A stretch of DNA of 64,000 nucleotides from Luteibacter jiangsuensis (GCF_011742555.1 NZ_JAAQQR010000001.1:1-64000), one strand, 5' to 3'; counted from the first letter of the stretch, positions 1 through 7,721 are shown. Notes: generated by a model from the sequence alone, not told the origin. Numbers and translations are program-made.

Positions 1-58
1 CGTCAGCCTGCTTGATAAACCCGATGATCTGCTCGGTGGTGAAACGACTCTTCTTCAT
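1..58 (-). CDS. IS3-family transposase OrfA, N-terminal fragment at window edge
   Basis: The ATG at 58 opens a frame whose first 19 residues read MKKSRFTTEQIIGFIKQAD. This is the characteristic start of IS3-family (IS407/IS911-like) OrfA proteins, the small helix-turn-helix subunit that is joined to OrfB by frameshifting to make the transposase. The rest lies before the window. The family is recognisable despite the short length; whether the element is intact or active cannot be told. Confidence 0.7.
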   Translation of the reverse strand, partial: MKKSRFTTEQIIGFIKQAD

Positions 59-107
59 ATCCGTCCTCGTGATTGACGGACTTTACAGCTTCATGTGGTA
101 CGGCTCA
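1..107 (-). mobile_element. IS3-family insertion sequence, left-end fragment
   Basis: The window opens inside an insertion sequence read on the minus strand. It holds the first codons of an IS3-type OrfA and about 49 bases of upstream leader. The leader appears to end at 107 with a terminus reading TGAGCCGTACCACATG on the minus strand, which resembles IS3-family inverted repeats (TGA.CCG...). The recombinase pseudogene stops being recognisable at this point, so the element seems to have inserted into it. The other end and any target duplication lie outside the window. The exact boundary is inferred. Confidence 0.55.
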
Positions 108-753
108 GTGGGGGCAGGTCACCAGCACCGGTTTTTCCGGCGTCGACGTGGCGGTCACGCCCGCTTGTTGCGTCTTGCTGTGCTCGAGGCGATAGATATA
201 CGCCTGCGGACCAATCCGGCGCAGATCACGCAGATCGGCGGCGGCGACCTCGCTGCGGGCGGCGCCCACCACTGGCAAAGCCGAAGCAGAGCAGGGCGCG
301 GTCGCGCAGGCCTTCCAGGCTGTCATCGCAGGTCGCCAGCATGGCCTCGAGTTCGGCCAGGGTGATCGCGGTCTTCTTGCGCGGGCGTTCGCCGCGCTTG
401 ACCGCGGCCCGCGCGGTCCGGCTCAGCACCGTACGGATGGCCGGCTGCTCGCACGGATTGGTCACGTGCTTGAGCCGGTGCGCCATGGACAGTACCGCGA
501 TCCGATGGCGCACGGTCGCCAGGGGCCACGGGCCTAACTTTGCCTTGAGGCCCGCGGCGACCAAACGCCGCACCACGTGATCGACCACGAATTGCAGCAC
601 GGTGGCTTCCGGCACCGGCAGCATCTGCTCGACGCCGTAGGGCGCGCATGCCAACCCGCCCAATAACGCAGGGCGCTGGCGTAGCTGCGCGTAGTGTTGG
701 CTGCAGCCGCTTAAATCGTCGCAGTCCGGTTTTTCCGTGGAACTCGAGAGCAA
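108..753 (-). pseudogene. tyrosine recombinase/phage integrase, frameshifted and truncated
   Basis: Two adjacent minus-strand frames make one integrase-like protein. The first (from about 753) carries a core-binding-like domain and then LRDRALLCFGFASGGRR, the approach to the first catalytic Arg. A surplus base in a C run near 256-266 shifts the frame. The second frame continues SEVAAADLRDLRR...YIYRLEHSKTQQAG down to about 115. The remaining catalytic residues (second Arg, His, Tyr) are absent because the gene is cut at the IS end near 107. The start is uncertain: the 753 codon is TTG. A dead recombinase next to an IS marks an old integration site. Confidence 0.75.
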
Positions 754-782
754 GCCTGCGAACGCGGCCCCACATGACTTTA

Positions 783-798
783 CATAATATACATTATG
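783..798. promoter_or_regulatory. AT-rich inverted repeat upstream of the integrase remnant
   Basis: CATAAT-N4-ATTATG lies just upstream of the recombinase pseudogene in a locally AT-rich patch within GC-rich DNA. It has the form of a promoter/operator for the minus-strand recombinase. Function is inferred from position only. Confidence 0.3.
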
Positions 799-844
799 CG
801 CGCATATGCGTATGCAGGTGGGAGGCCCATACTGTTGTCGTCAC

Positions 845-900
845 CCGCTTGACCATGTCCATCGACCGCCTAACCATGTCCACCCGCTTAACCGTGTCAT
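845..900 (+). repeat. three direct copies of a 17-bp repeat
   Basis: Copies of CCGCTTAACCATGTCCA with 1-4 changes start at 845, 866 and 884 (spacings 21 and 18). Two further copies lie at 1004-1037. The stretch 754-1033 contains no credible gene. Multiple short direct repeats at the ends are typical of transposase-binding sites in some IS families (for example IS21-like), so these may be the bound ends of a lost element. That assignment is an inference. Confidence 0.6.
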
Positions 901-1003
901 CCCTTCTTCGGATTTATGGCTTTGGATGACCTAAGTCGCGTCCAAACAGGCAACTAAGCGAGATCTGTGAACAATGCCGGCCTCTACACGGGCATCGCTG
1001 CGA

Positions 1004-1037
1004 CTACTTAACTGTGTCCACCGCTTAACCATGTCAT
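1004..1037 (+). repeat. two tandem copies of the same 17-bp repeat
   Basis: CTACTTAACTGTGTCCA (1004-1020) is followed without a gap by CCGCTTAACCATGTCAT (1021-1037), in the same orientation as the cluster at 845-900. The last copy overlaps the stop codon of the MBL-fold gene (stop at 1034-1036). The C-terminus of that protein may therefore have been set by the recombination event that brought the repeats in. Confidence 0.6.
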
Positions 1038-1816
1038 CTGCCCACTGCAGCTAGTCGAGGCTTCAATCGTCCGCACGAGTGTCCGTTGGCGTTTCCCGGG
1101 TGAAGCTTGGCCAGCACCTTGGCGTGGCGGAGCACCTCGGCAGCTTCCAGCGGACCGCCGTGGCCCATGTGGAAGCGCTTGGCACCGCTGTTGACGAGCC
1201 GCTCCAGCTCACGGGCTACGGTCTGCGGGTCGTCCTCGAATGGCGGGCGGATGGCGTGGCCGTTGAAGGCGATCCCACCGATCAGGATGCCCGAGGCAAT
1301 CAAGTCGCCGACCATCGCATCCTGCGAGGCCAGTTCGATACCGATCGAGCCTGGGGTATGCCCAGCCGTGTGACGCACGATGCCGTCGACGCCGAACTCC
1401 TTGAGCGAGATGGTCTCGGCATCTTTCATCAGCAGGTCGGGCGCGAAGCCCACGTAGGGCTCGTGCGGTACCGGCGTCTTGACGAAGAGCCGGCCGACCC
1501 AGCTGGTGGTGCAGTAGGTCATCGGCACCTTGCGGCTGTAGTAATCGGTGTCGTCCTGGTGCGCCAGGATCGGCGCGCCCGACAGTTCGCGGATGCGCGC
1601 GGCGCTGCCGGCGTGATCCGTATGTGCGTGGGTCACCACGATCAGCTTGATGTCCTTGAAGGTCAGCCCATGCTTGTGCAACACGCGTTCGACCTTGCGT
1701 TCCGAGCCGGGGATGCCGGTGTCGACGAGGATGCTGCCTTCGTCGGTCTTGATCAGGTGGGCGTTGACCATGTTGAACGGCAGGATGGGGATCTGGATGA
1801 TCTCTTGGTTGTTCAT
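1034..1816 (-). CDS. MBL-fold metallo-hydrolase
   Basis: A 260-residue metallo-beta-lactamase-fold protein. THAHTDH at residues 62-68 is the HxHxDH zinc-binding motif; HTAGHTPGS near 153 carries the third-metal His and GDLI near 170 the bridging Asp. There is no signal peptide, so it should be cytoplasmic. Members hydrolyse lactones, thioesters or similar esters; the substrate cannot be told. It precedes two alpha/beta hydrolases on the same strand. Its stop codon lies within a 17-bp mobile-type repeat, so the last residues may not be ancestral. Family call is firm, substrate unknown. Confidence 0.85.
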   Translation of the reverse strand: MNNQEIIQIPILPFNMVNAHLIKTDEGSILVDTGIPGSERKVERVLHKHGLTFKDIKLIVVTHAHTDHAGSAARIRELSGAPILAHQDDTDYYSRKVPMTYCTTSWVGRLFVKTPVPHEPYVGFAPDLLMKDAETISLKEFGVDGIVRHTAGHTPGSIGIELASQDAMVGDLIASGILIGGIAFNGHAIRPPFEDDPQTVARELERLVNSGAKRFHMGHGGPLEAAEVLRHAKVLAKLHPGNANGHSCGRLKPRLAAVGR

Positions 1817-1876
1817 GGAAGTGTCCTGTTGAAATGATGAGGTATCGAGGCGAGTCGCTTGGGCGGCGGATGCTTC

Positions 1877-1905
1877 CCCACCGCGTATGCGTCGTTTGCG
1901 GTGGG
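1877..1905. terminator. intergenic stem-loop (8-bp stem)
   Basis: CCCACCGC (1877-1884) and GCGGTGGG (1898-1905) form a perfect 8-bp stem with a 13-base loop, between the alpha/beta hydrolase (ends 1940) and the MBL gene (starts 1816). There is no T run on either strand, so it is a weak intrinsic-terminator candidate. It could equally be an mRNA processing or stability element. Confidence 0.35.
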
Positions 1906-1939
1906 CTGCATCAGCGTCTTCTTGCCGACGTCGGTGCGG

Positions 1940-2833
1940 TTACGGATGACGCGATGCGTCTCCTGCGCTTGCGGTCAGGCGGGCCACGCCGCAGTCACCG
2001 CAGCGGGTCAGCGCAACCTCGCGCTGGGAATCGGTCAGCGCGAAGAAGCCGCCTTTGGGTTGCGCCAGCACGAACGCCTTGATGATGCTGGTGAGATCCG
2101 CCGGCGCTTCCAGTGGCAACAGGTGTCCCCTGCCCTGGAGTACCACCAGCCTGGCCTGGGGAATGCGCGAAAGCAGTTCGCGACGCAGCACCTCGGGCGG
2201 GTCGACCCGATCGTGCTCACCGGAAATCACGATGACCGGCACATCGATCTTCGGCACGACCGCGGTGATGTCTTCCTGGCTGGTCGCCAGTGGCCAGGCT
2301 GCCTTGGCCGGGCTGGCACCGGCCAGACTGTCCGCGATGACCGTGTCGAGATCGCCGTCGGACAAGCCGCCCGGTGCGAGCACCTGCTGCACGGTCGCGA
2401 CGATGCTCTCGCGCGAGTCGTAGGCATGCACCATGCCCTGGCGAGCGTCGAGCGGAAGCGCCAACGGCGTCGGCGGCGCCGGAGCCACCAGGACCAGTCC
2501 CGCCAGGCCGCGCGGACGCCGCGATGCCGCCAGCTGTGCGGCCTTGCCGCCCATCGAGTGGCCGATCAGGATGTAGCTCTCCAGCCCCAGCGCGTCGACC
2601 ACGGCGAGCACGTCGTCGGCCAGGTCGCTCAACGCATAGCCTGCTTCCGGTGCAGCGGACTTGGCCCAGCCGCGCTGGTCGATGGCGACGGTGCGGTAGT
2701 CGGGAGACAGCGCGTCGACCACGTGTTGCCAGGTACGCAACGAGCCGCCCCAGTAGTGCAGGAACACCAGCGTCGGTCCGCCCGCGCCCCGTTGCTCGAC
2801 ATGCAGCTCGAGACCATTCGCTTTGATCATCAT
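1940..2833 (-). CDS. alpha/beta hydrolase
   Basis: About 297 residues with the full alpha/beta-hydrolase signature: oxyanion strand LVFLHYWGGS, nucleophile elbow GHSMGG, acid SGEHDRVDP and catalytic His in GRGHLLPLE. The start is placed at the ATG pair at 2833/2830 because AGGAG lies about 9 bases upstream; the open frame continues to 2902 but that extension is not protein-like. It is probably cytoplasmic. It is read with a second hydrolase (2922-3605) and the MBL gene, so the three may form a small hydrolase operon opposed to the GlxA-type regulator. Substrate unknown. Confidence 0.85.
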   Translation of the reverse strand: MMIKANGLELHVEQRGAGGPTLVFLHYWGGSLRTWQHVVDALSPDYRTVAIDQRGWAKSAAPEAGYALSDLADDVLAVVDALGLESYILIGHSMGGKAAQLAASRRPRGLAGLVLVAPAPPTPLALPLDARQGMVHAYDSRESIVATVQQVLAPGGLSDGDLDTVIADSLAGASPAKAAWPLATSQEDITAVVPKIDVPVIVISGEHDRVDPPEVLRRELLSRIPQARLVVLQGRGHLLPLEAPADLTSIIKAFVLAQPKGGFFALTDSQREVALTRCGDCGVARLTASAGDASRHP

Positions 2834-2921
2834 GGGATAGCACTCCTGCGTGTCATCAGGGCGTGGCGCCGATCCAGGATCGGTGCCACGCCATACGGCC
2901 ATTGCGGCCAGGCGTGGCGGG

Positions 2922-3605
2922 TCAAGCCGCCGCCGTGAGGATGAAGTCGGCCACGGCCTGCGGCTGGGACAGCATCGGAACGTGGCTGCTGTCGACGCGC
3001 GCCACGGTGGCGTTCATGCGCGCAGCCATGCGCTCCTGCTCTACGCGGGGAATCGCGTGATCCTGGTTGCCGATGAAGTAGAACGTGGGCCGGCTGCGCC
3101 ATGCCGCTTCGGTCAGCGTGCCGCCCAGTGCGGAGGCGTGCAGCGGTCCCTGCGTGGCATGGATGACGGCCTTCTCGGAGTCGTCCAGGTCCTGCGCGAA
3201 CAGGGTGAAGATGCCTTCACGGGTGAGCTTCAGGAAACCCTGCGCATCCGGGCGTATCTCGGCGTTGAGCGGTGCCGCCTCGAACGTCTCGAACAAGGTG
3301 CCGGCCGACTCGCCCGCATCCGGCGCGAACGCGTCGATGTAGACCATGCGGGCCACCTTCGGGTCGTTGCCCGCTTCGCCGATCACCGCGCCGGCATAGC
3401 TGTGCCCGACCAGGACAACCTCACCCTCGGCCAGCGCGATGGCGCGCTGCACGGCAGCGACGTCGGCGTCGAAGCCGGTCAGCGGCAGCTGGACGGCGGT
3501 TGCGGAGAGCCCCTGCCTGGCCAGCAGCGGGATTACCTTCGACCAGCTCGAGCCATCTGCCCAGGCGCCGTGGACCAGAATCACATTGGGGATGGAAGCG
3601 CTCAT
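2922..3605 (-). CDS. alpha/beta hydrolase (salicylate-esterase/HNL-like fold)
   Basis: A 227-residue compact alpha/beta hydrolase: NVILVHGAWADGSSW at the N-terminus, GHSYAG nucleophile elbow, GNQDHAIP acid region and SSHVPML catalytic His. The short length and motifs resemble plant salicylate-binding-protein-2/hydroxynitrile-lyase-like esterases and their bacterial relatives. The start at 3605 is set by GGAGAAA just upstream. That ribosome-binding site lies inside one arm of a perfect inverted repeat (3610-3618/3650-3658). The gene diverges from the GlxA-type regulator, a likely controller. Confidence 0.85.
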   Translation of the reverse strand: MSASIPNVILVHGAWADGSSWSKVIPLLARQGLSATAVQLPLTGFDADVAAVQRAIALAEGEVVLVGHSYAGAVIGEAGNDPKVARMVYIDAFAPDAGESAGTLFETFEAAPLNAEIRPDAQGFLKLTREGIFTLFAQDLDDSEKAVIHATQGPLHASALGGTLTEAAWRSRPTFYFIGNQDHAIPRVEQERMAARMNATVARVDSSHVPMLSQPQAVADFILTAAA

Positions 3606-3609
3606 GCGT

Positions 3610-3658
3610 TTTCTCCGTAGCGGTGTCGGCGGGTGCCGTGGGTTGTTTGACGGAGAAA
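3610..3658 (-). promoter_or_regulatory. inverted repeat enclosing the hydrolase ribosome-binding site
   Basis: TTTCTCCGT (3610-3618) and ACGGAGAAA (3650-3658) are perfectly complementary over 9 bp. In the minus-strand transcript the downstream arm contains the GGAGAAA ribosome-binding site of the 2922-3605 hydrolase, so pairing would hide it. It may be translational control or an operator. The pairing is seen; the function is inferred. Confidence 0.4.
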
Positions 3659-3676
3659 CTGTAGGCGACACAGCGA

Positions 3677-3711
3677 TGGCAGAAAGGACATAATTCCCAC
3701 TCATTCTGCCA
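3677..3711. promoter_or_regulatory. inverted repeat upstream of the GlxA-type regulator
   Basis: TGGCAGAA (3677-3684) and TTCTGCCA (3704-3711) form a perfect 8-bp inverted repeat with a 19-base centre, immediately before the regulator start at 3728 and between the divergent genes. Size and position suit an operator for the AraC-type regulator. Confidence 0.4.
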
Positions 3712-3727
3712 ATGGAGAGAACCGGAC

Positions 3728-4693
3728 ATGCCGCGCGCCAAAACAGCCAGGACACTGTGGTTTGTCGTGTTCCCGGGGTTCGAGTTGCTCGACCTTGGCG
3801 GCCCGCTCTGCGCATTCACGCTGGCGCGGGACTTTCATCAGGGCGGTTACGACATCCGCGTCATCTCCGCCAAGGGCGGCCTGGTTCGCGGAAGCTCCGG
3901 CATCGCGATCGACACCACGGCGCCATCGCCGCGCGGGCATGTCGACACTTTGATGGTGGTGGGCGCGCCGACGCCGGACGCATCCGATGCACAAGCCGAG
4001 ACGGTGGACCTCGTGCGCGCCATCGCCCCGCGTGCCCGACGCACGGCGAGTGTCTGCACCGGGGCTTTCCTGCTCGCGGCCGCCGGTCTGCTGGACGGCC
4101 GCCGGGCCACCACGCACTGGCGCTGTGCCGCCGAGCTGCAACGCCGCTACTCCACGATCAAGGTCGAGTCGGACCGGATCTTCATCCGCGAAGACGACAT
4201 CTGGACCTCCGCCGGCATCACCGCCGGGATCGACCTCGCGCTGGCGATGATCGAGGAAGACTGCGGCGCCGAAACGTCCAAGGCCATCGCGCGCGACCTG
4301 GTGGTCTACCACCGCCGCAGCGGAGGACAGTCGCAGTTTTCGACCCTGCTCGATCTGGAGCCGACCCCGGGTCGTATCCGCGACGCGCTGGCCTACGCCC
4401 GCCAGCACCTCAGGGAACATCTTTCCGTCGAGCGGCTGGCCGAGGTGGCCAACATCAGTCCACGCCAGTTCGCACGCCAGTTCACCGCCGAAACCGGCGA
4501 GACCCCTGCCCGCGCCATCGAGCGCCTGCGCTGCGAGGCCGCCTTGCCACGGATCGAAGAAGCCAGCGAGCCGTTGGAGCAGATCGCAAGGCAGGTCGGT
4601 TTCGACATGGAGCGCCTGCGGCGCGCCTGCCTGCGCATCTATGGGCTCTCACCCCAGGCCCTGCGCCGCCGCAGCCGCGGCTTGCAGGGCTAG
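3728..4693 (+). CDS. GlxA-family transcriptional regulator (DJ-1/PfpI domain plus AraC HTH)
   Basis: A 321-residue two-domain protein. Residues 10-180 form a DJ-1/PfpI amidotransferase-like domain, with the nucleophile-elbow-like SVCTGAFLLAAAGLL and ATTHW. Residues 220-315 form the AraC-type double helix-turn-helix (ALAYARQHLREHLSVERLAEV, GFDMERLRRAC). The family senses small ligands and activates neighbouring genes. It diverges from the two alpha/beta hydrolases, with a perfect inverted repeat between. A decayed free-standing DJ-1-type fragment follows it, so an ancestral target gene downstream may have been lost. Confidence 0.85.
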   Translation: MPRAKTARTLWFVVFPGFELLDLGGPLCAFTLARDFHQGGYDIRVISAKGGLVRGSSGIAIDTTAPSPRGHVDTLMVVGAPTPDASDAQAETVDLVRAIAPRARRTASVCTGAFLLAAAGLLDGRRATTHWRCAAELQRRYSTIKVESDRIFIREDDIWTSAGITAGIDLALAMIEEDCGAETSKAIARDLVVYHRRSGGQSQFSTLLDLEPTPGRIRDALAYARQHLREHLSVERLAEVANISPRQFARQFTAETGETPARAIERLRCEAALPRIEEASEPLEQIARQVGFDMERLRRACLRIYGLSPQALRRRSRGLQG

Positions 4694-4794
4694 CGCAGAG
4701 CATGGGTAGCGCGTGGTCTCGCCTGGCTCGGGGTGGCAGCCGGAAGCGTCGGGCCTCGAACCGGATCGTCAATTGGTTACGTGCCGGCATCACC

Positions 4795-5017
4795 ATGGAC
4801 GGGAGGCGCAACGCCGAGCAGGAGATGAAGGATCGTGGCGCACGTTACGAACCGCCCCTGATGCCCATTGCGTCGAATGTCGTGGTCAATGGACGACTGG
4901 TGACGGGGCAAAATACCGCGATCCGTCAGGGCGATGGCGAAGCAAGTGGCGGCGATCAAAGCGGCGAAGCGATTCGTGCCGAAGGCCATCCGCCTCACCC
5001 CCGATAGCCAGCCCTAA
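4795..5017 (+). pseudogene. C-terminal remnant of a type 1 glutamine amidotransferase-like (DJ-1/PfpI) gene
   Basis: From about 4807 the frame reads EQEMKDRGARYEPPLMP...VVVNGRLVTGQNTA, the C-terminal signature of DJ-1/PfpI amidotransferase-like proteins; compare DGRLVTGQNPAS in the intact gene at 50318-51463. Near 4915-4931 the frame shifts, and the C-terminal helix continues in the next frame as AMAKQVAAIKAAKRFVPKAIRL to a TAA at 5015-5017. Only the last 70 or so residues survive, with no catalytic domain. It is therefore a relic behind the GlxA-type regulator. Confidence 0.6.
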
Positions 5018-5085
5018 TCGCCGTCCCGTGCCTGGGCGACGCGGACATCAACACGACGTCGCCACCACACGCATGACGGCGATAG

Positions 5086-5316
5086 CTACGCAGTACGTCT
5101 CGAAAACCGGTCACCCGACCAAAGGTCTATGTAGGTGAATGCACCAAGCACCTGCGCCACCACGTCCCCGCCAACGGCGTCGACATGCTTTGTGGGTATC
5201 GATACCCCGACGCGTCCATCCTTCAGGGTAAATACCTCGGCACCCAGGCCTGCGCCGTCCAGCGTCCGTGCCACTAACGCGGCGTCAGCATCTTCGATAA
5301 TGATTTGCTGTCCCAT
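5086..5316 (-). CDS. hypothetical protein, 76 aa
   Basis: The ATG at 5316 overlaps the stop of the upstream frameshifted gene (TGATG), a sign of translational coupling. The product (MGQQIIIEDADAALVARTLDG...) is a small soluble protein with alternating charged and hydrophobic residues. It has no signal peptide and no motif I recognise. It may be the second half of a two-gene unit with the 140-residue partner. Coding is supported by the overlap and protein-like composition; no function is proposed. Confidence 0.5.
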   Translation of the reverse strand: MGQQIIIEDADAALVARTLDGAGLGAEVFTLKDGRVGVSIPTKHVDAVGGDVVAQVLGAFTYIDLWSGDRFSRRTA

Positions 5317-5739
5317 CAGCTTTTGAACTCCACCGCAGCCAGGTCGCCCAGGGCCGCTTTGATGCGATCGAGCTGCGCGCTCGAAACTCGCTGCCCTCGG
5401 ATGTCGTAGACAAGGCGACAGATGGATAAATGATCTGGCAAGTGGTTCCTGGCGTGAAGGATGCGGGCCCGGTTGTATTCGGTGCTTTGAAGTATCTTCG
5501 CATCGCTCGAAAGGTCGTGATTTGCCACGAATACGAATACTCCGCGTTCCTCGAGTACATATTCTGGCGTAATCACGTGGGTAGGCCTTTGCCAAAAGGA
5601 AATGGGTTCAATCTTAACGAAATCGCCCTCCCCGCACGGCCTCATGGAATTGCCCGCTCTGGGTCGCGAGCGGATCTTTGAACTCAAGCAACAAGGCGAT
5701 CGCGCCATGCGGCGAGCAGAGATGCCTGTCACGTCGCAT
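5316..5739 (-). pseudogene. uncharacterised gene with a single-base frameshift
   Basis: Reading begins at an ATG at 5739 that overlaps the stop of the LysR gene (TGATG): MRRDRHLCSPHGAIALLLEF...QFHEAVRGG. One surplus base in the C run near 5626-5628 throws this frame out. The adjacent frame continues DFVKIEPISFWQRPTHVITPEYVLEERGVF...SICRLVYDIRG to 5316. Removing one base gives a continuous protein of about 140 residues. No family recognised. It is either a recent pseudogene or a sequence error; coupling to LysR and the 76-residue gene suggests an original three-gene operon. Confidence 0.6.
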
Positions 5740-6596
5740 CACTGCACCGTGTCGACAAACCGCTCCGTCAGCAGATCCAACAGGCTGCGCAATCGATTCA
5801 GCCGCTTCAGGTCCTTGTGGTAGCCCAGCCACGTATCGCGTGACGGCGGCGGTTCGCCCAGGTCGATGCGGCGCAACGTCGGAAAGGCGTCACCCAGCGC
5901 CACCGGCAGCACGGCCAGGCCGATCCCTTCGGCGCACATGCGCGCCTGCGCCTCGCGGTTGTTGCTGGTGAACGCCACTGTGGCGTGCGGCAGGTGCTTC
6001 TTCAGCCAGCCCACGTCTGGCATGCCGCCGAACGCGGCGTTCATGGTGACCAGGCGTGCGCCGCGGCCATCCTTGCGCAGACGGGCACCGTCGCCACGTG
6101 CATACAACGCATACGGCATGCGCAGCAGGCGGCGCGAGATCACGTCCGGCTCGTCGAATGCCTTGATGCGGAATGCCAGGTCCGCCTCGCGCCGCGCCAG
6201 ACTGTACAGACGCGCGTCGGTAAGTAACTCCACCGTCACCGCGGGATGCCGCCGGGCGAACTCGGCCAGAACCGGCGCGAGCACGTAGCTGCCGAACCAG
6301 TCCGACGCCGCCAGTCGAAGCTGCCCGCTCAGCGTGCTTTCGCGGCCAGCCAGGCCACGCTCGAAGGCGAGTGCTTCCTCCTCCATGCGCTCGGCGCTGG
6401 CTACCACCGCCGCGCCCTCATCGGTGAGCACGAAGCCCTCGGCCGTGCGCTGGAACAGCGTCTGCCCTACCGCGGCCTCCAGCGCACGCAGGCGACGGCC
6501 CATGGTGGGCTGGGTCTGCCCCGCCACACGCGCTGCGGCGCCCAGCGAACCCTCGCGTGCGATGGCGAGAAAGATGCGTACGTCGTCCCAATTCAT
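5739..6596 (-). CDS. LysR-family transcriptional regulator
   Basis: 285 residues. The N-terminal winged helix-turn-helix (MNWDDVRIFLAIAREGSLGAAARV...TMGRRLRALE) is followed by a LysR substrate-binding domain from about residue 90. The start at 6596 is the conserved one; the open frame runs on to 7631 only because of high GC. It diverges from the quinone oxidoreductase at 6714, with a perfect palindrome between (6618-6637), the standard LysR layout. The inducer is unknown but may be a quinone or electrophile, given the target. Confidence 0.9.
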   Translation of the reverse strand: MNWDDVRIFLAIAREGSLGAAARVAGQTQPTMGRRLRALEAAVGQTLFQRTAEGFVLTDEGAAVVASAERMEEEALAFERGLAGRESTLSGQLRLAASDWFGSYVLAPVLAEFARRHPAVTVELLTDARLYSLARREADLAFRIKAFDEPDVISRRLLRMPYALYARGDGARLRKDGRGARLVTMNAAFGGMPDVGWLKKHLPHATVAFTSNNREAQARMCAEGIGLAVLPVALGDAFPTLRRIDLGEPPPSRDTWLGYHKDLKRLNRLRSLLDLLTERFVDTVQ

Positions 6597-6617
6597 CGCT
6601 GGCTCCGGCAGTGGGAG

Positions 6618-6637
6618 TTCATGCATTTTTGCATGAA
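6618..6637. promoter_or_regulatory. perfect palindrome, probable LysR operator
   Basis: TTCATGCA-TTTT-TGCATGAA, 8-bp arms with a 4-base centre, lies 21 bases upstream of the LysR start and about 77 bases before the divergent oxidoreductase. This suits a LysR recognition site controlling both genes. Confidence 0.55.
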
Positions 6638-6713
6638 TGGAAAACGAAAGCGTTGATTCCCATGCGCCCGGATCGGATCCATCATGGCACCACCTTCCGT
6701 TGGACACCTCGCC

Positions 6714-7721
6714 ATGAACTCGCTTCCCACCACCATGCAAGCCGCCGTCGCCGAACAGATCGACACCCCGCTGCGCCTCGTGGAGCTTGCCGTGCCGGCA
6801 CCCGGCCCGGGCCAGGTGCTGGTGCGCGTGGCCGCCGCCGGGCTCAATCCGCTGGACACCAAGATCCGCGCAGGCAAGGCAGCCCACGCGAGACATCCGC
6901 TGCCGGCGGTGCTGGGTATCGACCTGGCTGGCACCGTGGTGGCGCTGGGTACCGACGTTCATCAGTGGCAGATAGGCGACGCCGTCTACGGCATGACTGG
7001 CGGCGTCGGCGGCGTGCAGGGTTCCCTTGCCGAATACGCGGCGGTGGATGCCGCATTGTTGGCGCCGAAGCCCGCGAATCTGTCCATGCGCGAAGCCGCA
7101 GCGATACCGCTGGGTTTCATCACCGCGTACGAGGGGCTGGTGGACCGAGCCGGTGTGCGTGAGGGCCAGCGCGTGCTGGTGCACGGCGGCGCCGGCGGGG
7201 TTGGGCATCTCGCCGCGCAGCTCGCCCGTGCCCGCGGCGCGGAGGTGTTCGCCACCGGCAGCGCCGCGCAGAAACCCATGATCGAGGGCTACGGCGCCAC
7301 CGCCATCGATTACACCACCACGCCGGTTGCCGACTACGTGCAGGCGTACACCGATGGCGAAGGTTTCGACGTCATCTATGACACGGTCGGCGGCGCCACG
7401 CTGGACGCCTCGTTCGAGGCAGTGCGCGCGTATCATGGCCACGTGGTCAGCGCGCTCGGCTGGGGCACGCACGCGCTGGCACCGCTGTCGTTCCGCGCCG
7501 GTACGTATTCCGGCGTGTTCACCCTGCGCCCGCTGCTCACCGGTCAGGGCCGCGCCCACCACGGCGAGATCCTTCGCGAGGCCACCGCGCTGGCCGAGCG
7601 GGGCCAGCTGCGTACGCACCTCGACCCGCATCGCTTCTCGCTGGCTGAGGCGGAGCAGGCTTATCAGCTGATCGAGAGTGGCAGGGCCGCCGGCAAAGTG
7701 GTGGTGGATGTGGCGGGTTAA
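6714..7721 (+). CDS. NADP-dependent zinc-less alcohol dehydrogenase/quinone oxidoreductase
   Basis: About 335 residues of the MDR superfamily, quinone-oxidoreductase branch. The N-terminal GroES-like domain includes GQVLVRVAAAGLNPLDTKIR; the Rossmann nucleotide site is VLVHGGAGGVGHLAAQLAR. The catalytic-zinc Cys/His pattern of true alcohol dehydrogenases is absent. It probably reduces quinones or enones with NADPH in the cytoplasm. The frame is open from 6684; 6714 (MNSLPTTMQ) or the Met at 6735 is likelier since no ribosome-binding site favours 6684. It diverges from the LysR gene at 5739-6596. Confidence 0.85.
   Translation: MNSLPTTMQAAVAEQIDTPLRLVELAVPAPGPGQVLVRVAAAGLNPLDTKIRAGKAAHARHPLPAVLGIDLAGTVVALGTDVHQWQIGDAVYGMTGGVGGVQGSLAEYAAVDAALLAPKPANLSMREAAAIPLGFITAYEGLVDRAGVREGQRVLVHGGAGGVGHLAAQLARARGAEVFATGSAAQKPMIEGYGATAIDYTTTPVADYVQAYTDGEGFDVIYDTVGGATLDASFEAVRAYHGHVVSALGWGTHALAPLSFRAGTYSGVFTLRPLLTGQGRAHHGEILREATALAERGQLRTHLDPHRFSLAEAEQAYQLIESGRAAGKVVVDVAG

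Noticed and set aside
845-1037. CRISPR-like array
   Set aside because: Repeats are only 17 bp, irregularly spaced or directly tandem, without uniform spacers or cas genes.
4795-5017. Programmed frameshift in the DJ-1-type gene
   Set aside because: Only the C-terminal quarter of the domain exists, so the fragment is a relic whatever the cause of the shift.
5739-7631. N-terminal extension of the LysR frame to 630 residues
   Set aside because: The conserved LysR start is at 6596 and the extension is antisense to the intact quinone oxidoreductase.
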